This document shows positions 36,989-46,623 of a DNA stretch of 64,000 nt, one piece after another. The notes below the pieces were generated by a model, which saw only the letters and a list, made by a program, of their open reading frames with translations, was not told the origin of the DNA and ran no database searches. A program made the position numbers and the translations under genes. Position 1 is the stretch's first letter. Every line of letters begins with the position of its first letter. Origin of the DNA: Methanobrevibacter millerae (GTDB taxonomy: Archaea; Methanobacteriota; Methanobacteria; Methanobacteriales; Methanobacteriaceae); NCBI GenBank assembly GCA_015063005.1, contig SUTF01000003.1, positions 1-64,000 on the forward strand, in the 5' to 3' direction.

Positions 36989-37762
36989 CTAAAATTTTCT
37001 TTTTATACCGCCAGCACCAATAATCATTAAAGCAAGCAATGCAACGACAAAGGGATTACCTGCACTAGGCAATTGTGTGCTTGATGGACTGTCTGCATCC
37101 GGCAATGATTCGTTAACAGAAAGGCTTTGTGAACTGTTTGTTGGTTGGCCTACAGATTCAAATGCATAATTATCTGACAAATCATAATCAACACTGTCAC
37201 TTGTAAGCAAAACTTCAATAGAGCATTGACCTAAACCCTGTTTTACTGATCTTATAAGTAATTCAGTATAACTGTAAGGCTCCAAATCTCCAATAAGCCA
37301 AGTTAACTTGTGATAATCAAAAATTCCCTTTGAATCATAATAACTAACATGTAAACCTGAATCTGTAAATAGGATTGTTGGTTTGTTGAAAGGGTTTTCA
37401 AAGTTTAGATTACTCGTACCATCAACTGTAACCCGAGTATTATAAGAGATATCCGGACCATAATTGTGTACCAGTATGCTCCAAACGATGCTACTTTCAT
37501 CTTCCTCATCAGAAATTGCCAATATGTCCACAGTTAAATTGGCTACAGCCACATTACTTCCATCACCTGCAGAAGCTAGTGTTTGAAGAGATTCATCACT
37601 TTCACTGTTCAATACATCCTCTGCAGCAACGCTTTCATCAACGGATAGCATTTCATTGGTAGATCCATCATCAATAATGACTTCTTCAGCACTTACTGCA
37701 TCTAAAGTCAATGACAATGCGACCAATATCAAAAAAATTCCAAAAATCGATTTTCTATTCAT
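36989..37762 (-). CDS. Cell-surface protein with DUF11-like domain and LPxAGNP C-terminal anchor
   Basis: 257 residues. Signal peptide RKSIFGIFLILVALSLTLDA. Residues about 70-200 form one DUF11/CARDB-like beta sandwich (VNLTVD-type start, HNYGPDISYNTRVTVDG). A Ser/Pro spacer leads to STQLPSAGNPFVVALLALMI, GAGG and a basic tail IKRKF. That order (LPxxGxP, hydrophobic helix, positive tail) is the layout of a sortase- or archaeosortase-type sorting signal. The degraded surface-protein tail at 41752 has a similar TGNP version. Confidence 0.75.
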   Translation of the reverse strand: MNRKSIFGIFLILVALSLTLDAVSAEEVIIDDGSTNEMLSVDESVAAEDVLNSESDESLQTLASAGDGSNVAVANLTVDILAISDEEDESSIVWSILVHNYGPDISYNTRVTVDGTSNLNFENPFNKPTILFTDSGLHVSYYDSKGIFDYHKLTWLIGDLEPYSYTELLIRSVKQGLGQCSIEVLLTSDSVDYDLSDNYAFESVGQPTNSSQSLSVNESLPDADSPSSTQLPSAGNPFVVALLALMIIGAGGIKRKF

Positions 37763-37809
37763 GGTATATATTATTATGAATTTGTTAATATATACATGTT
37801 AACTATCAA

Positions 37810-38814
37810 TTAAAAATCAAACAAGGTCTTTTGAGTGATTTTTTTGATTTTCAAATCATCATTAGAATAGAACTTATCCTTTAAATCATGGTTAATCTTT
37901 GATAGGTCCTTAAAGTTCAATACCTCTTTCAGGTAAAGATATCCTTCATATTTTGACATGATTATAGTTTCAAAATTAAAGGAATCCCAAATCAGATAAT
38001 ATTTGGAGATAATGAAATTTTTACTTAAGTTCTCCTCTAAGTATAGCAAATCATCATAAGTATCATTATAAATACCCACATGTTCTTTCAATTCATCAAT
38101 TTTCCATATGGGATTTAAGTTCATGCAGAAGTTAGTTAACGTATATTCAAGCATTTTAGAGAATTTATCTTTTTTAAAGAAATATTCGGCCATGATCTGA
38201 TTATTCAGGACAAATGAGTCATGGTTTTTATCTTCGGATGATTTGGTGATGTGTCTTAAAATAAACTCAGTTGGAATGTTTTCCTCTTTTTTCCTATAGT
38301 TATCCATATAAAACTCATTGAATTCATTGAAATAATAATATTTTGAGAGATATTCATTGAATATTCTTATTCTTCTTTTCTTGTTTTTATAAAAGACTTT
38401 GGATTTGGAAGAAAGATAAAGATTATTTCCAAGTATATTATTTTCCATTATTCGTTCTTCTATCCTTTCACGCTTGCCTGATGTCTTTAGACCATGTTCC
38501 TTAAGCATTCTTTTCAATGCTTTTGTATTGTATTTTTTCAACAGTTCAGAATAGTTATTCTTATCTGTTTTATCGATGAGATATTTATTTTCAATCAGAT
38601 AATCAGATAACTGCTCTTCAGATAAATCATATTCACGAGCAACGCCTTCAATAGCTTTCTGAATGCTGGAATCACGCTTATAAACAAGATAAATAAAATC
38701 AAAAGTAACCTGTATCGGTGAAAAATCATAATCCTGAGGCACATTGCCTGAATATTTAATGGATAATTTATCTGAATTTAAATCTAACATATCATTTAAT
38801 TTCTTATTTTTCAT
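37810..38814 (-). CDS. SAP-domain protein
   Basis: 334 residues. Around residues 92-125 is a SAP motif, YNTKALKRMLKEHGLKTSGK then RERIEERIMEN, a helix-extension-helix that binds DNA or RNA. The remainder is helical and rich in Lys, Asn and Tyr with no recognised enzyme motif. No signal peptide. Divergent from the HEAT-repeat gene at 38867, with 52 bases between, so they share a promoter region. Function unknown. Confidence 0.65.
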   Translation of the reverse strand: MKNKKLNDMLDLNSDKLSIKYSGNVPQDYDFSPIQVTFDFIYLVYKRDSSIQKAIEGVAREYDLSEEQLSDYLIENKYLIDKTDKNNYSELLKKYNTKALKRMLKEHGLKTSGKRERIEERIMENNILGNNLYLSSKSKVFYKNKKRRIRIFNEYLSKYYYFNEFNEFYMDNYRKKEENIPTEFILRHITKSSEDKNHDSFVLNNQIMAEYFFKKDKFSKMLEYTLTNFCMNLNPIWKIDELKEHVGIYNDTYDDLLYLEENLSKNFIISKYYLIWDSFNFETIIMSKYEGYLYLKEVLNFKDLSKINHDLKDKFYSNDDLKIKKITQKTLFDF

Positions 38815-38866
38815 TTAAGTAATTTCTTATAGATTTAATGATGATGAAATAATAAAAATATAATCA

Positions 38867-39481
38867 ATGTCAAATGAAGAGATGCTTAAGCAATTAAGAA
38901 ATATTACAAAGGATAAGAAAAATTGGAAAAGTAGAATAGATTATGTTGCATCAAAACTTGATGATGATTATTCCGATGAAGTAAAGGCAAAGACACTGTG
39001 GATTTTAGGGGAAATGGGATTGAATTATCCTATTGAAATTGAACCATATGTCAAAGGCATTGCCATATATCTAGATGATGAAAATCCTAAATTGCGGGAA
39101 AGGGCAGTTAATGCATTGGGAAGAATAGGAAGAGCTGACAAAAATCTGATTTTAGATTATTTTAATCAGTTAATGGAGATGAGAAATGATGATGCCAGCA
39201 ATGTCCGTTTAGCGTTCGTTTGGGCCTGTGAAAACATAGCAACCAACAGTCCGGAATTGTTCTTTGAAAAAATGGATTTATTTTATGATATGATTTTTGA
39301 CTGCAATGAAAAAGTGAGAATCGAATCACCTGAAATGTTTAGGGTAATGGGCAAAAGAAAACCCCAATGCGTAGAACCGTATTTGGAAAAGCTTGAATTA
39401 ATCGCTTTAAATGATACGCATCCTATTGTTCGCATCCATAGTGAAGGTGCTGTTCGCATTACCAAAAAAGAACTAAAATGA
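38867..39481 (+). CDS. HEAT-repeat protein
   Basis: 204 residues of paired helices typical of HEAT/PBS-lyase repeats: VKAKTLWILGEMGLNYPIEI, LRERAVNALGRIGRADKN, VRLAFVWACENIATNSPEL and VRIESPEMFRVMGKRKPQ. No catalytic domain. Such solenoids act as binding scaffolds. Cytoplasmic. Divergent from the SAP protein. Confidence 0.8.
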   Translation: MSNEEMLKQLRNITKDKKNWKSRIDYVASKLDDDYSDEVKAKTLWILGEMGLNYPIEIEPYVKGIAIYLDDENPKLRERAVNALGRIGRADKNLILDYFNQLMEMRNDDASNVRLAFVWACENIATNSPELFFEKMDLFYDMIFDCNEKVRIESPEMFRVMGKRKPQCVEPYLEKLELIALNDTHPIVRIHSEGAVRITKKELK

Positions 39482-39541
39482 GCTTTTATGTACTTTAAAA
39501 TAGCATACTAAAAAAAGTAAGGAAGTTACTTTGAAAGTAAC

Positions 39542-39973
39542 TTAGATTCTTTGTGGAATAGAATTATTTCTTGAAAAAAACAAATTAAATCCAATGCTTG
39601 CCATTACACCTACAAAAATTAAGATTACAGCATGATTTCCCCACCAGCCCATAACCAGTTGTACGGTCATTGGTGACCAGAACAGGCTGAGAACAAATCC
39701 TTCAAGCAAAGTGGTTAAAAGACCTATGATTAAACCTAAAATTCCTGCAGAGAGTATGTCCCTTTCCATTGATCCAAACAAAGTGGCTGCAATCAGTACT
39801 CCGATAATAAAACTGAATTCTGTGTATCCGGCAGAATAAACTCCCGCATCATAAAACGTAACCGTTCCCAATGTCAGCCAAAATAGAATAACTCCAATGG
39901 TTAAGGATATGGCTAATCCGACCACGCTTTCAATTAAAAGTCTTTTTAAATCAAAGTCTTCAAATTTTTTCAT
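39542..39973 (-). CDS. Small membrane protein, four helices
   Basis: 143 residues from the ATG at 39973 (GGGGAT upstream; an in-frame ATG at 39988 is less well placed). Four hydrophobic segments, e.g. LLIESVVGLAISLTIGVILF and FIIGVLIAATLFGS. No family assigned; similar small membrane proteins (DUF5518-like) are common in this order. Confidence 0.6.
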   Translation of the reverse strand: MKKFEDFDLKRLLIESVVGLAISLTIGVILFWLTLGTVTFYDAGVYSAGYTEFSFIIGVLIAATLFGSMERDILSAGILGLIIGLLTTLLEGFVLSLFWSPMTVQLVMGWWGNHAVILIFVGVMASIGFNLFFSRNNSIPQRI

Positions 39974-40064
39974 GGATATTATCCCCATTAAATCAAATTT
40001 TTAACATATTTATAATTAATTTTGAAAAACGATTAATATAAACATTACTAATGAAATAATCCAA

Positions 40065-40788
40065 TTAATCATATACTGGGAAATTATCGATAGTTCTCAC
40101 CAAATCTCTTGCAATTTGGGTTTTATTTTCCATGCTGTCATCCTGAACGGTTTCAAAGAGAATCACATTGTGGCCATTATTGCTGATAGGTATTGTTACC
40201 CATTCAGGTGAAGTGCCTGCATTGATAGTAAATATTGGAAAACTTAAATTCGCAGCAATTTCATTAGCATATTCCATCGTTACACTTGACTGATTATCAA
40301 TGACTCCAACATATTTCTGATATTCCCAATAGTTCTCCATTTCATGAACATCAACCACAACATAAGGATTATATTTCTCTATATCCGGAACGACATATTC
40401 ATTGGCCAGAAGCTCACCCATATGCTTGTTGGTATCATAATCGCTGGTATTCCTTCCGCTGTCCTTGAAATTAAGTTTAATGTAGTATGCAACAAAGTTG
40501 TTTTTTAGACTATTTTCTTCAGTAAACATCATTATTGATTCATTTGTAGCAATATGTGTACCGTTTTCAAGGCTATGGACTCCCAAAATCATGATTGCAG
40601 TATTGTTGGAGGAGTTATTGCCATAATTGATCTTATAAACTGTACCGTTGGAGTTACTTCATATAATTGTTGTATAGTTATCCAAGATTTCAGTGTCCTT
40701 TTGTGATTCATGATATGTGAGTATGATTATTCCAGTAGCAATAATAAGTAAAATTAATAGTATAATTAAAATTTATGTATTTTTTCAT
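40065..40788 (-). pseudogene. M14-like zinc peptidase family, paralogue of 47891, frameshift plus TGA
   Basis: The open part (40065-40592, 175 residues) has MILGVHSLENGTH (HxxE zinc ligands), VVVDVHEMENYW (third ligand His) and VILFETVQDD (possible catalytic Glu). Upstream in the same frame the sequence continues NGTVYKINYGNNSSNN and, beyond a TGA at 40659-40661, IILLILLIIATGIIILTYHE, the membrane anchor. That anchor is one base out of frame from the ATG at 40788 (MKKYINF). So the gene has one nonsense and one frameshift change and probably makes no normal product. Confidence 0.7.
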
Positions 40789-40837
40789 TGTATCTGCCTT
40801 ATATCTTTCTCGATAATCAAATATAAATTTTTAAGAA

Positions 40838-41638
40838 TTATTTCAATTTCAAATGTAGAATTATTGCATTTTTTCTTGAATCTGCAATCTTCATGAACAG
40901 CTTTGTCATGAAAGACAATTCTTTTGATAACATTTTAAGTGTTTTGGGGTAAAATGTTCTTTCCTCAATCAGTATGGTGTTTGATTTGGATGCGAATTCC
41001 TTACAGTTGTTTACATAAAAATACATCAATGCAGAATCATTTCCAGTCTTTTTAACATATCTGTTGGTAAATTTAAGACCTCCCTTGCTTGTGGCATCAA
41101 ATATTAATTCAACATCCACAAATTCTTTTTTCAAATCATTGATGAATTTTAAAATTTCATTTTCGTGAAAATATTGGAATACTCCAGAAACAGTTATTAA
41201 TGAAGGCAATGTTGTATCAATATCCTTTGTCCATTTCAAATCAAAAAGATCACCTGGTATAAGAATTTCACCGTCATTTTCACCAAGCAACTCTTTTCTA
41301 AGATTGATTACTTCAGGCAAGTCCATCTCATAGAAAACCGCATTTTTTCTATCAATTCTAAAATAAGCCGTTTCAAGACCCGCACCCAAGTTTATGATGT
41401 TGCATTTGCCATGAGAGTTGATATAATTTGTAATCATTTCATCAAAGTTGTAATATCTTGCAACTGATGCCATCATAGTGTATTCGCTTGAATTTTTTGT
41501 TATAATATCATTCGGTATTTTAGATTCCAATTCCAATGATTTTTCATCAAAAAAATAATTAGGAAATCTTTTAGAAACATAAATTCTTGCAGATAGCGGG
41601 ATATATAACGTATCGGCAACACCTTCAAAATCACTCAT
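40838..41638 (-). CDS. SAM-dependent methyltransferase, leucine-carboxyl-methyltransferase/PPM family
   Basis: 266 residues. SAM-binding motif I is CNIINLGAGLETAYFRI, followed by motif II acidic VFYEMDLPEVINLRKEL and the post-motif LITVSGVFQYF. The N-terminal DTLYIPLSARIYVSKRFP matches the PPM1/PPM2/TCMP group (PF04072), which methylate carboxyl groups of small molecules or proteins. Cytoplasmic. Single gene between two broken loci. Target unknown. Confidence 0.85.
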   Translation of the reverse strand: MSDFEGVADTLYIPLSARIYVSKRFPNYFFDEKSLELESKIPNDIITKNSSEYTMMASVARYYNFDEMITNYINSHGKCNIINLGAGLETAYFRIDRKNAVFYEMDLPEVINLRKELLGENDGEILIPGDLFDLKWTKDIDTTLPSLITVSGVFQYFHENEILKFINDLKKEFVDVELIFDATSKGGLKFTNRYVKKTGNDSALMYFYVNNCKEFASKSNTILIEERTFYPKTLKMLSKELSFMTKLFMKIADSRKNAIILHLKLK

Positions 41639-41751
41639 CTAAATAATATTTAATTTCACATAAAATAAATAATTTTTGATGTTAAAAAAGAGTTAAAAAT
41701 AATGGGAGAAAAAAACAGGACAGCATGTCCTGCTTTGAGGTTAGAATATGT

Positions 41752-41990
41752 CTAGTTTCTTCTTCTTAATGCAGCGTATCCACCTATAGCTGCTGTTACT
41801 CCAAGTAAGATTAAGATTGGGTTACCGGTAGCTAACATTGTGTGAGGAGCTGTTGCGTTGGTTGCATTAGGCGTTTGCAGCATGTGCAGTTGCGTTATGA
41901 GTTGTGTTTGTAACATTAGTACCTGCAGCATGGCCAGTTGCATTTGCTAAAGGTTGACCGTTAGCATCAGTTGGAACATAACCGGTTTTG
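41752..41990 (-). pseudogene. C-terminal remnant of a surface protein with TGNP anchor
   Basis: Minus strand: KTGYVPTDANGQPLANATGH, then Asn/Thr/Ala/His-rich repeats, a TAA with a one-base shift near 41875, then NATNATAPHTMLATGNPILI, a hydrophobic stretch and the tail YAALRRRN. This is the wall-spacer and membrane anchor of an adhesin-like protein whose main body is gone. It meets the opposite-strand 4Fe-4S remnant at about 41985. Confidence 0.7.
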
Positions 41991-42391
41991 GTGGACGCTT
42001 AGGATTATCCAGAAAAAGGGATGTGCCAAAATGGCTGTATTCAAAGGCATTCAGATATGGATTTCTAATATTTTTCTTTGCAATGTTTTTTGTAATGCTA
42101 TGGAATACCTATCTGGTATTTGCCGGAACAAAAGGTCTCACACAGGCCATAACTATACTCTGGACATTCAACGTTTCCTGGAGCTGGGCATATCATGGTG
42201 ATATTATAGCACCTTAGATTTCACAGTATGCTTTCGGATTTTACAGCGTGATGCTTACATCAACTATATTGGGATTAATCACTATGATTCTATTCAAGCC
42301 AAGGTCATGGTGTGTGTACTGTCCTATGGGAACAATGACACAGACAATCTGTAAAGTGAAAAGCATCAGAAAAGAGAAATTTTCCAGATAA
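41984..42391 (+). pseudogene. 4Fe-4S membrane protein (NapH-like), 5'-truncated with internal TAG
   Basis: Frame: RLGLSRKRDVPKWLYSKAFR, three membrane segments (GFLIFFFAMFFVMLWNTYLV; a second around TILWTFNVSWSW), a TAG at 42215-42217, then FGFYSVMLTSTILGLITMIL and the ferredoxin-like KPRSWCVYCPMGTMTQTICK, ending at 42391. The N-terminus is missing, cut where the adhesin tail remnant begins. Intact members are polyferredoxin-like membrane electron carriers. Confidence 0.7.
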
Positions 42392-42692
42392 CATTCTATC
42401 ACTTCTTTTTTTAATTTTTAACCTATAAAAGAGAGAATTGAAATCTCAATTGACAAAAAAATCCATGAAATTTATTTATATGTTTATTTTTCAAGAGCAA
42501 TATTTGATATAATCCTTTAAATTTTATCTAAAATTAATAAAAATGATTAAAATTTAAAAATAAGCATTTTTTGGAAAAATAATTTAAACTAAAAAACATA
42601 AAATAACATATAAATTATATTAAACTATTACATTTTAATAAACATTAATATAATTTCATTATGATGAAAATTAATCTATTAAGGATGAAATT
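42392..42692. promoter_or_regulatory. Intergenic region before the AGCS symporter
   Basis: A weak hairpin, AATTGA/TCAATT (42436-42451), may end the preceding transcript. AT-rich promoter sequence follows. Nothing else recognised. Confidence 0.35.
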
Positions 42693-44108
42693 ATGATTGA
42701 TATTGTATATATTTTAAATGAAATCGATAACATTATGTATTTTCCTATTCTGATTATTGTAATGGCACTGGCAGGATTATACTTCACCACCCGAACTAAG
42801 GGTGTGCAAATCAGACTGTTTCCGGAGTCTGTCCGATTGCTTTTGGAGCCTTCAGGCGATGATAACTCAGTATCCTCCCTGCAGGCAATGCTAGTATCTA
42901 CAGCTTCAAGGGTAGGAACAGGTAACATCATTGGTGTTTCAACGGCAATCTGTCTTGGTGGGCCAGGAGCATGTTTCTGGATGTGGATAATGTGTATCAT
43001 TGGTGCATCTTCCGCATTCATTGAAAGTACACTTGCTCAAATCTTTAAAAAGAAAGATGAAAATGGTCAATTTTACGGTGGTCCAGCATATTATATTGAA
43101 GAGGGATTGAAAAAACCTAAAATAGCTGCATTGTTTTGCATATTTTTAATAGCCACTTATGCAGTAGGATTTAATTTGCTGTGTTCATATAACCTTCAAT
43201 CCACATTTATGGAATATTCATTTTACAATCCCTCAATAACTCCTGCAATCATAGGAGTGTTACTTGCAATAATAACAGGATACTGTTTATTTGGCGGAGG
43301 TAAAAGAATCGTTAAGGTTACAGGTACAATCGTTCCTTTAATGAGTGTCAGCTATGTCATCATTGCATTGATTGTAATTTTAATTAATTACTCAAATATT
43401 CCATCAATGTTTCTTTTGATTTTCCAGGATGCATTTGACTTCAAATCCATTGCAGGAGGTTTTGTCGGATCATGTTTGGTTTACGGAATAAAAAGAGGAC
43501 TATTCTCCAATGAGGCTGGTGTAGGTTCAGCACCGAATGCTTCCGCTTCTGCAAGCGTATCACATCCTGCAAAACAGGGATTGGTACAAACTTTATCAGT
43601 ATATATCGACACATTGCTTTTATGTACTGCAACCGCTTTGATGTGTTTGTCCACAGGCGTTGCAAGAGATGCTGCAGTTTCAGGTGCCCCATATGTTCAA
43701 AATTCAATTGCTACAGTCTTCGGTTCTGCAGGACCAATATTCATTACAGTCGCTATGGTTTTATTCGCTTTTACCACACTTCTTGGAAACCTATATTATG
43801 TGGATAACGCATTAATCTTTTTGAATAAGAAAAACAAACCTACTAAAAAGTTCATGAACATATTCTACATATTTGCAATTCTAATCATCTTTGTAGGTGC
43901 CATCATTCCTATGGATGCCGCATGGGCTATGGCAGACATTACTATGGGTGGAATGACTCTAATCAACCTGCCGACATGTGTTATTCTTGGAAAAATAGCT
44001 ATTGATTGCCTAAGAGATTATGAAAAAAAGAAAAAGGCCGGAAAAGACCCTATATTTAAGGCTGCAGATATCGGACTTGATGAAGAGAAGTTTGCTGCAT
44101 GGAAATAA
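42693..44108 (+). CDS. Alanine/glycine:cation symporter (AGCS family)
   Basis: 471 residues, about 11 membrane helices, normal family length. Signature block: SRVGTGNIIGVSTAICLGGP, then FIESTLAQIFKKKDENGQFY and GGPAYYIEEGLKKPK. Imports alanine or glycine with Na+. The end KAADIGLDEEKFAAWK is a typical cytoplasmic tail. Monocistronic. In a methanogen this would serve amino-acid uptake. Confidence 0.92.
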   Translation: MIDIVYILNEIDNIMYFPILIIVMALAGLYFTTRTKGVQIRLFPESVRLLLEPSGDDNSVSSLQAMLVSTASRVGTGNIIGVSTAICLGGPGACFWMWIMCIIGASSAFIESTLAQIFKKKDENGQFYGGPAYYIEEGLKKPKIAALFCIFLIATYAVGFNLLCSYNLQSTFMEYSFYNPSITPAIIGVLLAIITGYCLFGGGKRIVKVTGTIVPLMSVSYVIIALIVILINYSNIPSMFLLIFQDAFDFKSIAGGFVGSCLVYGIKRGLFSNEAGVGSAPNASASASVSHPAKQGLVQTLSVYIDTLLLCTATALMCLSTGVARDAAVSGAPYVQNSIATVFGSAGPIFITVAMVLFAFTTLLGNLYYVDNALIFLNKKNKPTKKFMNIFYIFAILIIFVGAIIPMDAAWAMADITMGGMTLINLPTCVILGKIAIDCLRDYEKKKKAGKDPIFKAADIGLDEEKFAAWK

Positions 44109-44307
44109 ACATTCTTTTCATCATATTAACCATTGCCAATTTCTCATTTTTAACTAAAAATAATTTATCCAATCTACATAATGTGGAACAAATAATTTAA
44201 ATTCAATATAAAATATGAAAATATTAAAGATTCCTTTGATTATTATGTAGTTAAACTATTATCCATGTCATTAAATGAAAGAGAAATAGAATATAATGAA
44301 CTAAAAA

Positions 44308-45738
44308 TTATTTGCCTTTATTGACATTAGTTTTGTTGTAGTTAGTATTGCCGTTAGTTTGTCTGGAAACAATTTGTTTTGCAATACCTAAAACAGTTCT
44401 CAGTAAAATCAGACCGTCCTGTGAAACTTGACGGGCAAGGTATCCCGGACGTAAATAGAACTTAAGGAAAGCTTTCTTTTGTATACTTCTGAGTTCTTTG
44501 CTTGTACAATCAACTGTTTCCAGTACAGGATCTATAAGAGTATACTTGGACCAGTCCTTAATGTTAATCAAATTCTTCTTAAAGGTTTCATTGTAAAAAC
44601 GGGTACCTGGATATGGAGTGGCAAGACTGTATAAAGCATAATTTGGATTAAGGCTTTTAACAAAATCAATAGTATTTTTAATGCTCTTTTTAGTGTCTTC
44701 AGGCATGCCTATAACACATGAAGCGATGGTTCTGATTCCGACCTTACGGGCAAGCTTGAATGCATTTTCAGTTTTGGAAAGTGTGATATTCTTGTTCATC
44801 TTATCAAGCATCTGCTGGTCTGCACTTTCAACACCGACAAAGAGAGTAATGCATCCCGCATCCTTCATGGTCTGGAGCAGTTCCTCATCCAGTGTGTCTA
44901 CTCTGGTGGTACAGCCCCACCAAAACTTAAGTTTACGCCTTTTTATCTCATCACAGAAATCATAAACAAACTTCTTATTTAAGGTAAATGTATCATCCAT
45001 AAATGCAATGGTGTCAATGTTTTGCTCCATAAGTCTCAATTCTACCTCATCAACTACATTTGTGTATGACCTTCGCCTTAGCTTGTGGCCGTGAAGAGCT
45101 GCAGATGAGCAGAACGAACACTGCATAGGGCATCCTCTTGTTGTAATGATTGTTGCAACATTAGTGGTGATATTTAAAATCTTATATTTTTCCATAGGGA
45201 ACAAATGAAACGCCGGAAACGGCAATTCGTCCAGATTTTCAATAACTGGCCTGTCCATTGTCACAACCAATGATCCGTCATTTTCATCATGAAATGCCAA
45301 TCCCTGGACATTTTTAAGGTCACCACCATCTTCAATCGTCTCAACCAATTCAAGAAAAGTATATTCACCTTCCCCTCTCACTACGACGTCAACACTTTCC
45401 TCTTCAAGAACACTTTTAAACTCGAAAGTGGGATGATAACCCCCTAAAACAACAATAGTATCCGGTTTTACCTGCTTGATTTTATCCGCAGAGTCAAGTG
45501 CAACTCCTATGGTTGGTGTCAGTGCACTGATGGATACAATATCAGGATTTCTTTTTAAAATTTCTTCCCCAATTTCATCATATGTCAATTCTAGAGCTGA
45601 TGCATCCAATACATCAACATCATAGCCATTCTGCTCCATAACTGCTGCCATATAACCTATTCCCAGAGAAGGAGCTACGACACCTAGAAACTTATATTTT
45701 GAATTTGTTTGAGGAGGATTTAAAAAAGTTACTTTCAT
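44308..45738 (-). CDS. B12-binding radical SAM protein
   Basis: 476 residues. N-terminal Rossmann-like cobalamin-binding domain (about 1-150: MKVTFLNPPQTNSKYKFLGV, GIGYMAAVMEQNGYDVDVLD, VVLGGYHPTFEF). The radical SAM barrel carries TTRGCPMQCSFCSS (CxxxCxxC) near residue 195, and TLFVGVESADQQMLDKMNKN further on. The class includes methyltransferases and cyclases acting on unactivated carbon. It lacks the DxHxxD-type B12 base, as is common in class B enzymes. Single gene; substrate unknown. Confidence 0.87.
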   Translation of the reverse strand: MKVTFLNPPQTNSKYKFLGVVAPSLGIGYMAAVMEQNGYDVDVLDASALELTYDEIGEEILKRNPDIVSISALTPTIGVALDSADKIKQVKPDTIVVLGGYHPTFEFKSVLEEESVDVVVRGEGEYTFLELVETIEDGGDLKNVQGLAFHDENDGSLVVTMDRPVIENLDELPFPAFHLFPMEKYKILNITTNVATIITTRGCPMQCSFCSSAALHGHKLRRRSYTNVVDEVELRLMEQNIDTIAFMDDTFTLNKKFVYDFCDEIKRRKLKFWWGCTTRVDTLDEELLQTMKDAGCITLFVGVESADQQMLDKMNKNITLSKTENAFKLARKVGIRTIASCVIGMPEDTKKSIKNTIDFVKSLNPNYALYSLATPYPGTRFYNETFKKNLINIKDWSKYTLIDPVLETVDCTSKELRSIQKKAFLKFYLRPGYLARQVSQDGLILLRTVLGIAKQIVSRQTNGNTNYNKTNVNKGK

Positions 45739-45873
45739 GACAATCCCTAAAAAAAAATATTATATAATAATTTAATTTTTTTAAAATATATAAAATTTTT
45801 GAATAAATATTTAATCATATTTTATTGGATAATTAATTTAATTAATTAAAATAAAAATATTAATGGTGATAAT

Positions 45874-46623
45874 TTGTTAGATTTTTTAAAGATAGATGAT
45901 GATTTTTGGGAATTTCCATTCTATAGCGGAAAACCGCAGATATCCAAACTGGCCTGGGCAATATTGGTAATCGTTGTCCTTTTAGAAATTTCAATGATAG
46001 CTGGGTTACTGGGTTTTCTACCAATATATATGATTCCAAAAGAGATAATGAGCATTTTACCCTGTATAGTGCTATTACTAGCTTTAGCATATGCATGTAA
46101 GGGAAAGCTGGGAATGTTTTTTAAGATTCCAACTTTGAATGACGTGAAACTTATTATAGTATGTTATATATTGAGCATGATTTATTCACTTGTAGCTATT
46201 TTAGGATTGACTGCACTTGGAGTTCCAACAGCTGCAAATACAGCAATACCAACCCAAAGCATTTATCCAATGGCTTCCAATGCTGTAATAATGCTAATTG
46301 GATTGATGGAAGAGGAACTGTTCAAAATAATAATGCTGATTATATTGATGGCAGCGATATACTATTTTACCAAAAACAAAAAGCTGTCTGTAATCATAGG
46401 TGTTTTCCTGAACCTGATGATATTCGGATTGTGCCATTTATCAGCTTACAATTATAATGTCATCCAATGTATAGTAGTTATTGGATTAGGAAGCTTCTTT
46501 AACCTATTTGTGTACCTTAAAACAAAAAACATCGTGAATTCATATATTGTTCATGTGCTTATTGATTTTCTATTCGATTCAATAGGAGTAATATTCGCAT
46601 TCCATTATATTGGAGTATTTTAG
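45874..46623 (+). CDS. CPBP family intramembrane protease
   Basis: 249 residues from a TTG start with GGTGAT three bases before it. Motifs: MEEELFKIIML (Glu pair), FGLCHLSAYN (His), YIVHVLIDFLF (HxxxD). About eight membrane helices. Closely related to the gene at 33621, including the N-terminal WEFPFYSGKPQISKLAWAIL. Two such paralogues 12 kb apart suggest duplication. Its stop nearly touches the convergent permease gene (46620). Confidence 0.8.
   Translation: MLDFLKIDDDFWEFPFYSGKPQISKLAWAILVIVVLLEISMIAGLLGFLPIYMIPKEIMSILPCIVLLLALAYACKGKLGMFFKIPTLNDVKLIIVCYILSMIYSLVAILGLTALGVPTAANTAIPTQSIYPMASNAVIMLIGLMEEELFKIIMLIILMAAIYYFTKNKKLSVIIGVFLNLMIFGLCHLSAYNYNVIQCIVVIGLGSFFNLFVYLKTKNIVNSYIVHVLIDFLFDSIGVIFAFHYIGVF

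Noticed and set aside
34855-40661. In-frame TGA codons as a sign of stop-codon recoding
   Set aside because: Other clearly intact genes end in TGA (for example at 39481 and 17445), and the second TGA sits in a gene that also has a frameshift, so decay explains both.
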